Assembly (NCBI GenBank): GCA_030435675.1 | Contig: CM059625.1 | Coordinates: 11,594,001-11,658,000 of the forward strand | Source of the DNA: Steinernema hermaphroditum | Lineage: Eukaryota; Nematoda; Chromadorea; Rhabditida; Steinernematidae | DNA length: 64,000 nt | Reading direction: 5' to 3' | Shown: positions 1 to 10,148 of the stretch, in pieces | Layout: each line of letters opens with the position of its first letter | Numbering within the stretch: the stretch's first letter is position 1 | Notes under the pieces: model-generated | Databases searched by the model: none | The model's input: only the letters and a program-made list of their open reading frames with translations | Told to the model about the DNA's origin: nothing | Translations under genes and position numbers: made by a program

Positions 1-92
1 AGCTCTTCAGACAGGGAATCTGTCTATATGTCTCGATGCCCTACCTTCGAAGCGTCGAGTCCCCAACCTCGATGCCCTTCGTCCGAAGCGTC

Positions 93-166
93 AGCTCTTC
101 AGACAGGGAATCTGTCTATACCCTTCCCAATATCCAACCTCGACTATGCCCTTCCTCCGAAGCGTC
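93..166 (+). repeat. Rearranged 74-base unit
   Basis: The core runs into CTATACCCTTCCCAATATCC at about 115-136 instead of TATATGTCTCGATGCC. The unit then rejoins the normal array through CAACCTCGACTATGCCCTTCC. Slot 1 is largely lost. The joint contains a few bases (CAATAT) not found in normal units. Confidence 0.85.
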
Positions 167-331
167 AGCTCTTCAGACAGGGAATCTGTCTATATGTCTC
201 GATGCCCTTCCTCCGAAGCGTCGAGTCCCCAACCTCGATGCCCTTCGTCCGAAGCGTCAGCTATTCAGACAGGGAATCTGTCTATATGTCTCGATGCCCT
301 ACCTCCGATGCCTCGAGTCGCCAACCTCGAC

Positions 332-349
332 ACGCTTCGTCCGAAGCGT
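332..349 (+). repeat. Extended 8-base-arm dyad in the ACACGC unit type
   Basis: In units whose last slot reads ACACGCTTCG, the short dyad grows to ACGCTTCG-TC-CGAAGCGT, with 8-base perfect arms around TC. The form travels with other linked variants: CTCGAG and GTCGCC in slot 1 of the same unit, and often CTATTC in the next core. Further examples end near 703, 895, 1403, 1927, 2288 and 3546. It is commonest in the first 4.5 kb and scattered later. In the usual GATACCC type only CTTCG/CGAAG can pair. Confidence 0.85.
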
Positions 350-903
350 CAGCTATTCAGACAGGGAATCTGTCTATATGTCTCGATGCCCTACCTCTGA
401 AGCGTCGAGTCCCCAACCTCGATGCCCTTCCTCCGAAGCGTCAGCTCTTCAGACAGGGAATCTGTCTATATGTCTCGATGCCCTACCTCCGAAGCGTCGA
501 GTCCCCAACCTCGATGCCCTTCCTCCGAAGCGTCAGCTCTTCAGACAGGGAATCTGTCTATATGTCTCGATGCCCTACCTCCGATGCGTCGAGTCCCCAA
601 CCTCGATACCCTTCGTCCGAAGCGTCAGCTCTTCAGACAGGGAATCTGTCTATATGTCTCGATGCCCTACCTCCGATGCCTCGAGTCGCCAACCTCGACA
701 CGCTTCGTCCGAAGCGTCAGCTATTCAGACAGGGAATCTGTCTATATGTCTCGATGCCCTTCCTCTGAAGCGTCGAGTCCCCAACCTCGATGCCCTTCGT
801 CCGAAGCGTCAGCTCTTCAGACAGGGAATCTGTCTATATGTCTCGATGCCCTACCTCCGATGCCTCGAGTCGCCAACCTCGACACGCTTCCTCCGAAGCG
901 TCG

Positions 904-956
904 AGCTATTCGCCCGGAATCGTCTATATGTCTCGATACCCTTCCTCCGAAGCGTC
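904..956 (+). repeat. Decayed 53-base unit with damaged core dyad
   Basis: Here the core reads AGCTATTCGCCCGGAATCGT in place of the usual AGACAGGGAATCTGTCT, so the inverted repeat is gone. The unit has a single slot of CCCTTCCTCC type. It is a diverged short unit of the 56-base class. Confidence 0.85.
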
Positions 957-2392
957 AGCTCTTCAGACAGGGAATCTGTCTATATGTCTCGATGCCCTAC
1001 CTCCGAAGCGTCGAGTCCCCAAACTCGATGCCCTTCGTCCGAGGCGTCAGCTCTTCAGACAGGGAATCTGTCTATATGTCTCGATGCCCTTCCTCTGAAG
1101 CGTCGAGTCCCCAACCTCGATGCCCTTCGTCCGAAGCGTCAGCTCTTCAGACAGGGAATCTGTCTATATGTCTCGATGCCCTTCCTCCGAAGCGTCGAGT
1201 CCCCAACCTCGATGCCCTTCGTCCGAAGCGTCAGCTCTTCAGACAGGGAATCTGTCTATATGTCTCGATGCCCTTCCTCTGAAGCGTCGAGTCCCCAACC
1301 TCGATGCCCTTCGTCCGAAGCGTCAGCTCTTCAGACAGGGAATCTGTCTATATGTCTCGATGCCCTACCTCCGATGCCTCGAGTCGCCAACCTCGACACG
1401 CTTCGTCCGAAGCGTCAGCTATTCAGACAGGGAATCTGTCTATATGTCTCGATGCCCTTCCTCCGAAGCGTCTGCTCTTCAGACAGGGAATCTGTCTATA
1501 TGTCTCGATGCCCTACCTCCGATGCCTCGAGTTGCCAACCTCGATGCCCTTCGTCCGAAGCGTCAGCTCTTCAGACAGGGAATCTGTCTATATGTCTCGA
1601 TGCCCTACCTCCGAAGCGTCGAGTCCCCAACCTCGATGCCCTTCGTCCGAAGCGTCAGCTCTTCAGACAGGGAATCTGTCTATATGTCTCGATGCCCTTC
1701 CTCCGAAGAGTCGAGTCGCCAACCTCGATGCCCTTCCTCCGAAGCGTCAGCTCTTCAGACAGGGAATCTGTCTATATGTCTCGATGCCCTTCCTCTGAAG
1801 CGTCGAGTCCCCAACCTCGATGCCCTTCGTCCGAAGCGTCAGCTCTTCAGACAGGGAATCTGTCTATATGTCTCGATGCCCTACCTCCGATGCCTCGAGT
1901 CGCCAACCTCGACACGCTTCGTCCGAAGCGTCAGCTATTCAGACAGGGAATCTGTCTATATGTCTCGATGCCCTTCCTCTGAAGCGTCGAGTCCCCAACC
2001 TCGATGCCCTTCCTCCGAAGCGTCAGCTCTTCAGACAGGGAATCTGTCTATATGTCTCGATGCCCTTCCTCCGAAGCGTCGAGTCCCCAACCTCGATGCC
2101 CTTCGTCCGAAGCGTCAGCTCTTCAGACAGGGAATCTGTCTATATGTCTCGATGCCCTACCTCCGATGCCTCGAGTCCCCAACCTCGACACGCTTCGTCC
2201 GAAGCGTCAGCTATTCAGACAGGGAATCTGTCTATATGTCTCGATGCCCTACCTCCGATGCCTCGAGTCGCCAACCTCGACACGCTTCGTCCGAAGCGTC
2301 AGCTATTCAGACAGGGAATCTGTCTATATGTCTCGATGCCCTACCTCCGAAGCGTCGAGTCCCCAACCTCGATGCCCTTCCTCCGAAGCGTC

Positions 2393-2448
2393 AGCTCTTC
2401 AGACAGGGAATCTGTTTATATATCTCGATGCCCTTCCTCCGAAGCGTC
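2393..2448 (+). repeat. 56-base unit (single slot)
   Basis: This unit is the core plus only one slot, with AGCT starts at 2393 and 2449. The slot reads CCCTTCCTCCGAAG, a hybrid of slot 1 (CTCC) and the terminal slot (CCTT), as expected if slot 1 recombined with the terminal slot and removed 36 bases; it could instead be the ancestral form. The core often carries TATATATCTC in place of TATATGTCTC in these short units. Other 56-base units start at 1417, 3076, 3408, 4344 and 42726. A version expanded by about 7 C starts at 2633. Confidence 0.9.
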
Positions 2449-2632
2449 AGCTCTTCAGACAGGGAATCTGTCTATATGTCTCGATGCCCTACCTCCGATG
2501 CCTCGAGTCGCCAACCTCGACACGCTTCGTCCGAAGCGTCAGCTGTTCAGACAGGGAATCTGTCTATATGTCTCGATGCCCTACCTCCGATACGTCGAGT
2601 CCCCAACCTCGATGCCCTTCCTCCGAAGCGTC

Positions 2633-2799
2633 AACTCCCCCCCCTTCAGACAGGGAATCTGTCTATATATCTCGATGCCCTTCCTCCGAAGCGTCAGCTC
2701 TTCAGACAGGGAATCTGTCTATATGTCTCGATGACCTACCTCCGATGCGTCGAGCCCCCAACCTCGATGCCAACCTCGACACGCTTCGTCCGAAGCGTC
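2633..2799 (+). repeat. C-tract expanded short unit and following irregular unit
   Basis: At 2637-2644 eight consecutive C replace the normal CT of the core entry, giving a 63-base version of the 56-base unit. The next unit (2696-2799, 104 bases) has GATGACCTACC and a partial extra GATGCCAACC piece, a 12-base gain relative to 92. Both look like slippage products. Confidence 0.82.
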
Positions 2800-3463
2800 A
2801 GCTATTCAGACAGGGAATCTGTCTATATGTCTCGATGCCCTTCCTCTGAAGCGTCGAGTCCCCAACCTCGATGCCCTTCCTCCGAAGCGTCAGCTCTTCA
2901 GACAGGGAATCTGTCTATATGTCTCGATGCCCTACCTCCGAAGCGTCGAGTCCCCAACCTCGACACGCTTCGTCCGAAGCGTCAGCTATTCAGACAGGGA
3001 ATCTGTCTATATGTCTCGATGCCCTTCCTCTGAAGCGTCGAGTCCCCAACCTCGATGCCCTTCCTCCGAAGCGTCAGCTCTTCAGACAGGGAATCTGTCT
3101 ATATATCTCGATGCCCTTCCTCCGAAGCGTCAGCTCTTCAGACAGGGAATCTGTCTATATGTCTCGATGCCCTACCTCCGATGCCTCGAGTCCCCAACCT
3201 CGACACGCTTCGTCCGAAGCGTCAGCTATTCAGACAGGGAATCTGTCTATATGTCTCGATGCCCTACCTCCGATGCGTCGAGTCCCCAACCTCGACACCC
3301 TTCGTCCGAAGCGTCAGCTATTCAGACAGGGAATCTGTCTATATGTCTCGATGCCCTACCTCCGATGCGTCGAGTCCCCAACCTCGATGCCCTTCCTCCG
3401 AAGCGTCAGCTCTTCAGACAGGGAATCTGTCTATATATCTCGATGCCCTTCCTCCGAAGCGTC

Positions 3464-3903
3464 AGCTATTCAGACAGGGAATCTGTCTATATGTCTCGAT
3501 GCCCTACCTCCGATGCCTCGAGTCGCCAACCTCGACACGCTTCGTCCGAAGCGTCAGCTATTCAGACAGGGAATCTGTCTATATGTCTCGATGCCCTACC
3601 TCCGATACGTCGAGTCCCCAACCTCGATGCCCTACTTTCGAAGCGTCGAGTCCCCAACCTCGATACCCTTCGTCCGAAGCGTCAGCTCTTCAGACAGGGA
3701 ATCTGTCTATATGTCTCGATGCCCTACCTCCGATGCCTCGAGTCGCCAACCTCGACACGCTTCGTCCGAAGCGTCAGCTATTCAGACAGGGAATCTGTCT
3801 ATATGTCTCGATGCCCTACCTCCGATACGTCGAGTCCCCAACCTCGATGCCCTACTTTCGAAGCGTCGAGTCCCCAACCTCGATACCCTTCGTCCGAAGC
3901 GTC
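3464..3903 (+). repeat. Two tandem copies of a 220-base higher-order dimer
   Basis: Positions 3464-3683 and 3684-3903 are each a 92-base unit (slot 1 GATGCCTCGAGTCGCC, last slot ACACGC) followed by a 128-base unit (CTATTC core, GATACG slot 1, ACTTTCG slot 2). The two 220-base copies differ at one base by my reading. A third copy with one further difference lies at 5319-5538. The 128-base half alone recurs unchanged at 21720-21847 and 36799-36926, and in the inverted array at 56892-57020 with one extra base. This shows spread of multi-unit blocks. Confidence 0.88.
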
Positions 3904-6254
3904 AGCTCTTCAGACAGGGAATCTGTCTATATGTCTCGATGCCCTACCTCCGATGCGTCGAGTCCCCAACCTCGATGCCCTACTTTCGAAGCGTCGAGTC
4001 GCCAACCTCGACACGCTTCGTCCGAAGCGTCAGCTATTCAGACAGGGAATCTGTCTATATGTCTCGATGCCCTACCTCCGATGCGTCGAGCCCCCAACCT
4101 CGATGCCCTACCTTCGAAGCGTCGAGTCCCCAACCTCGACACGATTCGTCCGAAGCGTCAGCTCTTCAGACAGGGAATCTGTCTATATGTCTCGATGCCC
4201 TACCTCCGATGCCTCGAGTCGCCAACCTCGACACGCTTCGTCCGAAGCGTCAGCTATTCAGACAGGGAATCTGTCTATATGTCTCGATGCCCTACCTCCG
4301 ATACGTCGAGTCCCCAACCTCGATGCCCTTCCTCCGAAGCGTCAGCTCTTCAGACAGGGAATCTGTCTATATATCTCGATGCCCTTCCTCCGAAGCGTCA
4401 GCTCTTCAGACAGGGAATCTCTCTATATGTCTCGATGCCCTACCTCCGAAGCGTCGAGTCCCCAACCTCGACACGCTTCGTCCGAAGCGTCAGCTCTTCA
4501 GACAGGGAATCTGTCTATATGTCTCGATGCCCTACCTCCGATGCGTCGAGTCCCCAACCTCGATGCCCTTCCTCCGAAGCGTCAGCTCTTCAGACAGGGA
4601 ATCTGTCTATATGTCTCGATGCCCTACCTCCGATGCGTCGAGTCCCCAACCTCGATACCCTTCGTCCGAAGCGTCAGCTCTTCAGACAGGGAATCTGTCT
4701 ATATGTCTCGATGCCCTACCTCCGAAGCCTCGAGTCCCCAACCTCGATACCCTTCGTCCGAAGCGTCAGCTATTCAGACAGGGAATCTGTCTATATGTCT
4801 CGATGCCCTACCTCCGATGCCTCGATGCCCTACCTTCGAAGCGTCGAGTCCCCAACCTCGATACCCTTCGTCCGAAGCGTCAGCTCTTCAGACAGGGAAT
4901 CTGTCTATATGTCTCGATGCCCTACCTCCGATGCGTCGAGTCCCCAACCTCGACACGCTTCGTCCGAAGCGTCAGCTATTCAGACAGGGAATCTGTCTAT
5001 ATGTCTCGATGCCCTACCTCCGAAGCGTCGAGTCCCCAACCTCGATGCCCTACCTTCGAAGCGTCGAGTCCCCAACCTCGATACCCTTCGTCCGAAGCGT
5101 CAGCTCTTCAGACAGGGAATCTGTCTATATGTCTCGATGCCCTACCTCCGAAGCGTCGAGTCCCCAACCTCGATGCACGCTTTCGTCCGAAGCGTCAGCT
5201 CTTCAGACAGGGAATCTGTCTATATGTCTCGATGCCCTACATCCGTCAGTCCCCAACCTCGATGCCCTACCTTCGAAGCGTCGAGTCCCCAACCTCGATA
5301 CCCTTCGTCCGAAGCGTCAGCTCTTCAGACAGGGAATCTGTCTATATGTCTCGATGCCCTACCTCCGATGCCTCGAGTCGCCAACCTCGATACGCTTCGT
5401 CCGAAGCGTCAGCTATTCAGACAGGGAATCTGTCTATATGTCTCGATGCCCTACCTCCGATACGTCGAGTCCCCAACCTCGATGCCCTACTTTCGAAGCG
5501 TCGAGTCCCCAACCTCGATACCCTTCGTCCGAAGCGTCAGCTCTTCAGACAGGGAATCTGTCTATATGTCTCGATGCCCTACCTCCGAAGCGTCGAGTCC
5601 CCAACCTCGATACCCTTCGTCCGAAGCGTCAGCTCTTCAGACAGGGAATCTGTCTATATGTCTCGATGCCCTACCTCCGAAGCGTCGAGTCCCCAACCTC
5701 GATACCCTTCGTCCGAAGCGTCAGCTCTTCAGACAGGGAATCTGTCTATATGTCTCGATGCCCTACCTCCGATGCGTCGAGTCCCCAACCTCGATGCCCT
5801 ACCTTCGAAGCGTCGAGTCCCCAACCTCGATACCCTTCGTCCGAAGCGTCAGCTATTCAGACAGGGAATCTGTCTATATGTCTCGATGCCCTACCTCCGA
5901 AACGTCGAGTCCCCAACCTCGACACCCTTCGTCCGAAGCGTCAGCTCTTCAGACAGGGAATCTGTCTATATGTCTCGATGCCCTACCTCCGAAGCGTCGA
6001 GTCCCCAACCTCGATACCCTTCGTCCGAAGCGTCAGCTCTTCAGACACTTAATCTGTCTATATGTCTCGATGCCCTACCTCCGATGCCTCGAGTCGCCAA
6101 CCTCGATGCCCTACCTTCGAAGCGTCGAGTCCCCAACCTCGATACCCTTCCTCCGAAGCGTCAGCTCTTCAGACAGGGAATCTGTCTATATGTCTCGATG
6201 CCCTACCTCCGATGCCTCGAGTCGCCAACCTCGACACGCTTCGTCCGAAGCGTC

Positions 6255-6360
6255 AGCTATTCAGACAGGGAATCTGTCTATCACTATAGTCCCCAACCTC
6301 GATGCCCTACCTCCGAAGCGTCGAGTCCCCAACCTCGATGCCCTTCGTCTCCGAAGCGTC
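6255..6360 (+). repeat. Unit with deleted slot 1
   Basis: After CTGTCTA the sequence jumps through TCACTATAGT (6281-6290) straight to CCCCAACCTC, removing the end of the core and slot 1. The joint makes one of the rare TAG triplets on this strand. Confidence 0.85.
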
Positions 6361-9300
6361 AGCTCTTCAGACAGGGAATCTGTCTATATGTCTCGATGCC
6401 CTACCTCCGAAGCGTCGAGTCCCCAACCTCGACACCCTTCGTCCGAAGCGTCAGCTATTCAGACAGGGAATCTGTCTATATGTCTCGATGCCCTACCTCC
6501 GATAGCGTCGAGTCCCCAACCTCGATGCCCTACCTTCGAAGCGTCGAGTCCCCAACCTCGATACCCTTCGTCCGAAGCGTCAGCTCTTCAGACAGGGAAT
6601 CTGTCTATATGTCTCGATGCCCTACCTCCGATGCGTCGAGTCCCCAACCTCGATACCCTTCGTCCGAAGCGTCAGCTCTTCAGACAGGGAATCTGTCTAT
6701 ATGTCTCGATGCCCTACCTCCGATACGTCGAGTCCCCAACCTCGATACCCTTCGTCCGAAGCGTCAGCTCATCAGACAGGGAATCTGTCTATATGTCTCG
6801 ATGCCCTACCTCCGAAGCGTCGAGTCCCCAACCTCGATACCCTTCGTCCGAAGCGTCAGCTCTTCAGACAGGGAATCTGTCTATATGTCTCGATGCCCTA
6901 CCTCCGATGCGTCGAGTCCCCAACCTCGATGCCCTACCTTCGAAGCGTCGAGTCCCCAACCTCGATACCCTTCGTCCGAAGCGTCAGCTATTCAGACAGG
7001 GAATCTGTCTATATGTCTCGATGCCCTACCTCCGATGCGTCGAGCCCCCAACCTCGATGCCCTACCTTCGAAGCGTCGAGTCCCCAACCTCGATACCCTT
7101 CGTCCGAAGCGTCAGCTCTTCAGACAGGGAATCTGTCTATATGTCTCGATGCCCTACCTCCGAAGCGTCGAGTCCCCAACCTCGATGCCCTTCGTCCGAA
7201 GCGTCAGCTATTCAGACAGGGAATCTGTCTATATGTCTCGATGCCCTACCTCCGAAGCGTCGAGTCCCCAACCTCGATGCCCTACTTTCGAAGCGTCGAG
7301 TCCCCAACCTCGATACCCTTCGTCCGAAGCGTCAGCTCTTCAGACAGGGAATCTGTCTATATGTCTCGATGCCCTACCTCCGATGCCTAACGTCGAGTCC
7401 CCAACCTCGATACCCTTCGTCCGAAGCGTCAGCTCTTCAGACAGGGAATCTGTCTATATGTCTCGATGCCCTACCTCCGAAGCGTCGAGTCCCCAACCTC
7501 GATGCCCTTCGTCCGAAGCGTCAGCTCTTCAGACAGGGAATCTGTCTATATGTCTCGATGCCCTACCTCCGATGCGTCGAGCCCCCAACCTCCATGCCCT
7601 ACCTTCGAAGCGTCGAGTCCCCAACCTCGATACTCTTCGTCCGAAGCGTCAGCTCTTCAGACAGGGAATCTGTCTATATGTCTCGATGCCCTACCTCCGA
7701 AGCGTCGAGTCCCCAACCTCGACACCCTTCGTCCGAAGCGTCAGCTATTCAGACAGGGAATCTGTCTATATGTCTCGATGCCCTACCTCCGATGCGTCGA
7801 GTCCCCAACCTCGATGCCCTACCTTCGAAGCGTCGAGTCCCCAACCTCGATACCCTTCGTCCGAAGCGTCAGCTATTCAGACAGGGAATCTGTCTATATG
7901 TCTCGATGCCCTACCTCCGAAGCGTCGAGTCCCCAACCTCGATACCCTTCGTCCGAAGCGTCAGCTCTTCAGACAGGGAATCTGTCTATATGTCTCGATG
8001 CCCTACCTCCGATGCGTCGAGTCCCCAACCTCGATACCCTTCGTCCGAAGCGTCAGCTCTTCAGACAGGGAATCTGTCTATATGTCTCGATGCCCTACCT
8101 CCGATGCGTCGAGTCCCCAACCTCGATGCCCTACCTTCGAAGCGTCGAGTCCCCAACCTCGATACCCTTCGTCCGAAGCGTCAGCTATTCAGACAGGGAA
8201 TCTGTCTATATGTCTCGATGCCCTACCTCCGAAGCGTCGAGTCCCCAACCTCGATGCCCTACCTTCGAAGCGTCGAGTCCCCAACCTCGATACCCTTCGT
8301 CCGAAGCGTCAGCTCTTCAGACAGGGAATCTGTCTATATGTCTCGATGCCCTACCTCCGATGCGTCGAGTCCCCAACCTCGATACCCTTCGTCCGAAGCG
8401 TCAGCTCTTCAGACAGGGAATCTGTCTATATGTCTCGATGCCCTACCTGCGAAGCGTCGAGTCCCCAACCTCGATACCCTTCGTCCGAAGCGTCAGCTCT
8501 TCAGACAGGGAATCTGTCTATATGTCTCGATGCCCTACCTCCGAAGCGTCGAGTCCCCAACCTCGATACCCTTCGTCCGAAGCGTCAGCTATTCAGACAG
8601 GGAATCTGTCTATATGTCTCGATGCCCTACCTCCGATGCGTCGAGCCCACAACCTCGATGCCCTACCTTCGAAGCGTCGAGTCCCCAACCTCGATACCCT
8701 TCGTCCGAAGCGTCAGCTCTTCAGACAGGGAATCTGTCTATATGTCTCGATGCCCTACCTCCGAAGCGTCGAGTCCCCAACCTCGATGCCCTACCTTCGA
8801 AGCGTCGAGTCCCCAACCTCGATACCCTTCGTCCGAAGCGTCAGCTCTTCAGACAGGGAATCTGTCTATATGTCTCGATGCCCTACCTCCGAAGCGTCGA
8901 GTCCCCAACCTCGATACCCTTCGTCCGAAGCGTCAGCTCTTCAGACAGGGAATCTGTCTATATGTCTCGATGCCCTACCTCCGAAGCGTCGAGTCCCCAA
9001 CCTCGACACGCTTCGTCCGAAGCGTCAGCTATTCAGACAGGGAATCTGTCTATATGTCTCGATGCCCTACCTCCGAAGCGTCGAGTCCCCAACCTCGATG
9101 CCCTTCGTCCGAAGCGTCCGAAGCGTCAGCTCTTCAGACAGGGAATCTGTCTATATGTCTCGATGCCCTACCTCCGATGCGTCGAGTCCCCAACCTCGAT
9201 ACCCTTCGTCCGAAGCGTCAGCTATTCAGACAGGGAATCTGTCTATATGTCTCGATGCCCTACCTCCGAAGCGTCGAGTCCCCAACCTCGATACCCTTCG

Positions 9301-9927
9301 TCCGAAGCGTCAGCTCTTCAGACAGGGAATCTGTCTATATGTCTCGATGCCCTACCTCCGATGCGTCGAGTCCCCAACCTCGATGCCCTACCTTCGAAGC
9401 GTCGAGTCCCCAACCTCGATACCCTTCGTCCGAAGCGTCAGCTCTTCAGACAGGGAATCTGTCTATATGTCTCGATGCCCTACCTACGAAGCGTCGAGTC
9501 CCCAACCTCGATACCCTTCGTCCGAAGCGTCAGCTCTTCAGACAGGGAATCTGTCTATATGTCTCGATGCCCTACCTTCGAAGCGTCGAGTCCTCAACCT
9601 CGATACCCTTCGTCCGAAGCGTCAGCTCTTCAGACAGGGAATCTGTCTATATGTCTCGATGCCCTACCTTCGAAGCGTCGAGTCCCCAACCTCGATACCC
9701 TTCGTCCGAAGCGTCAGCTCTTCAGACAGGGAATCTGTCTATATGTCTCGATGCCCTACCTCCGATACCTCCAACCTGATGCCCTACTTTCGAAGCGTCG
9801 AGTCCCCAACCTCGATACCCTTCGTCCGAAGCGTCAGCTCTTCAGACAGGGAATCTGTCTATATGTCTCGATGCCCTACCTCCGAAGCGTCGAGTCCCCA
9901 ACCTCGATACCCTTCGTCCGAAGCGTC

Positions 9928-10055
9928 AGCTCTTCAGACAGGGAATCTGTCTATATGTCTCGATGCCCTACCTCCGATGCGTCGAGACCCCAACCTCGAT
10001 GCCCTACCTTCGAAGCGTCGAGTCCCCAACCTCGACACCCTTCGTCCGAAGCGTC
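9928..10055 (+). repeat. Representative 128-base unit (three slots)
   Basis: This unit is the 92-base unit plus one more 36-base slot, inserted in register between slot 1 and the terminal slot. The extra slot reads TCGATGCCCTACCTTCGAAG followed by CGTCGAGTCCCCAACC. It has a TTCGAA palindrome where slot 1 has CTCCGA. The extra slot is nearly constant in form across the array, with ACTTTCG as the main alternative. It therefore looks like one ancestral slot duplication that then spread, rather than many separate insertions. Confidence 0.94.
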
Positions 10056-10147
10056 AGCTCTTCAGACAGGGAATCTGTCTATATGTCTCGATGCCCTACC
10101 TCCGAAGCGTCGAGTCCCCAACCTCGATACCCTTCGTCCGAAGCGTC
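10056..10147 (+). repeat. Representative 92-base unit (two slots)
   Basis: This is a typical standard unit. It has a core from AGCTCTTCAG through the dyad AGACAGGGAATCTGTCT to TATATGTC, then slot 1 (TCGATGCCCTACCTCCGAAG, then CGTCGAGTCCCCAACC), then the terminal slot (TCGATACCCTTCGTCCGAAG, then CGTC). The slots start 36 bases apart and are clearly related to each other. The common variable sites are CTCTTC/CTATTC in the core, GAAGCG/GATGCG/GATGCC in slot 1, GTCCCC/GCCCCC/GTCGCC after it, and GATACCC/GACACCC/GACACGC/GATGCCC in the last slot. Confidence 0.95.
10064..10080 (+). repeat. Core dyad, 6-base arms and 5-base loop
   Basis: AGACAGGGAATCTGTCT is an inverted repeat (AGACAG / CTGTCT around GGAAT) present in almost every unit. 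It can form a small hairpin in single-stranded DNA or RNA, or present a symmetric protein site. It is among the least variable parts of the unit. Rare variants weaken it: AGACACGGAAT near 19.0, 22.5, 25.06 and 27.1 kb and on the other strand near 58.4, 62.6 and 63.5 kb, and AGACACTTAAT near 6.05 and 13.49 kb. The coordinates give one example copy. Confidence 0.88.
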
Positions 10148-10148
10148 A
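10132..10148 (+). promoter_or_regulatory. CENP-B-box-like 17-mer at the unit junction
   Basis: CTTCGTCCGAAGCGTCA spans the end of one unit and the first base of the next. Against the mammalian CENP-B box consensus YTTCGTTGGAARCGGGA it matches 13 of 17 positions. It keeps the TTCG, the central A and the following CG of the core recognition pattern, but has TC in place of the final GG. The motif is repeated in most units and includes the dyad CTTCG-TC-CGAAG. Binding by a CENP-B-like or pogo-derived protein is inference; part of the match may simply follow from the dyad. Confidence 0.4.

Larger units (their letters stand above)
1..3555 (+). repeat. Left sub-zone without 128-base units
   Basis: No 128-base unit occurs before 3556, whereas they are frequent afterwards. 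This zone holds most of the 56-base units, many CTTCCTCC slots, last slots of GATGCCC or GACACGC type rather than GATACCC, and no ACCTTCGAAG middle slot apart from a single TTCGAA-type slot 1 near 44-54. The change looks like a boundary between two satellite subfamilies or amplification layers. The zone presumably continues to the left of the window. Confidence 0.8.
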
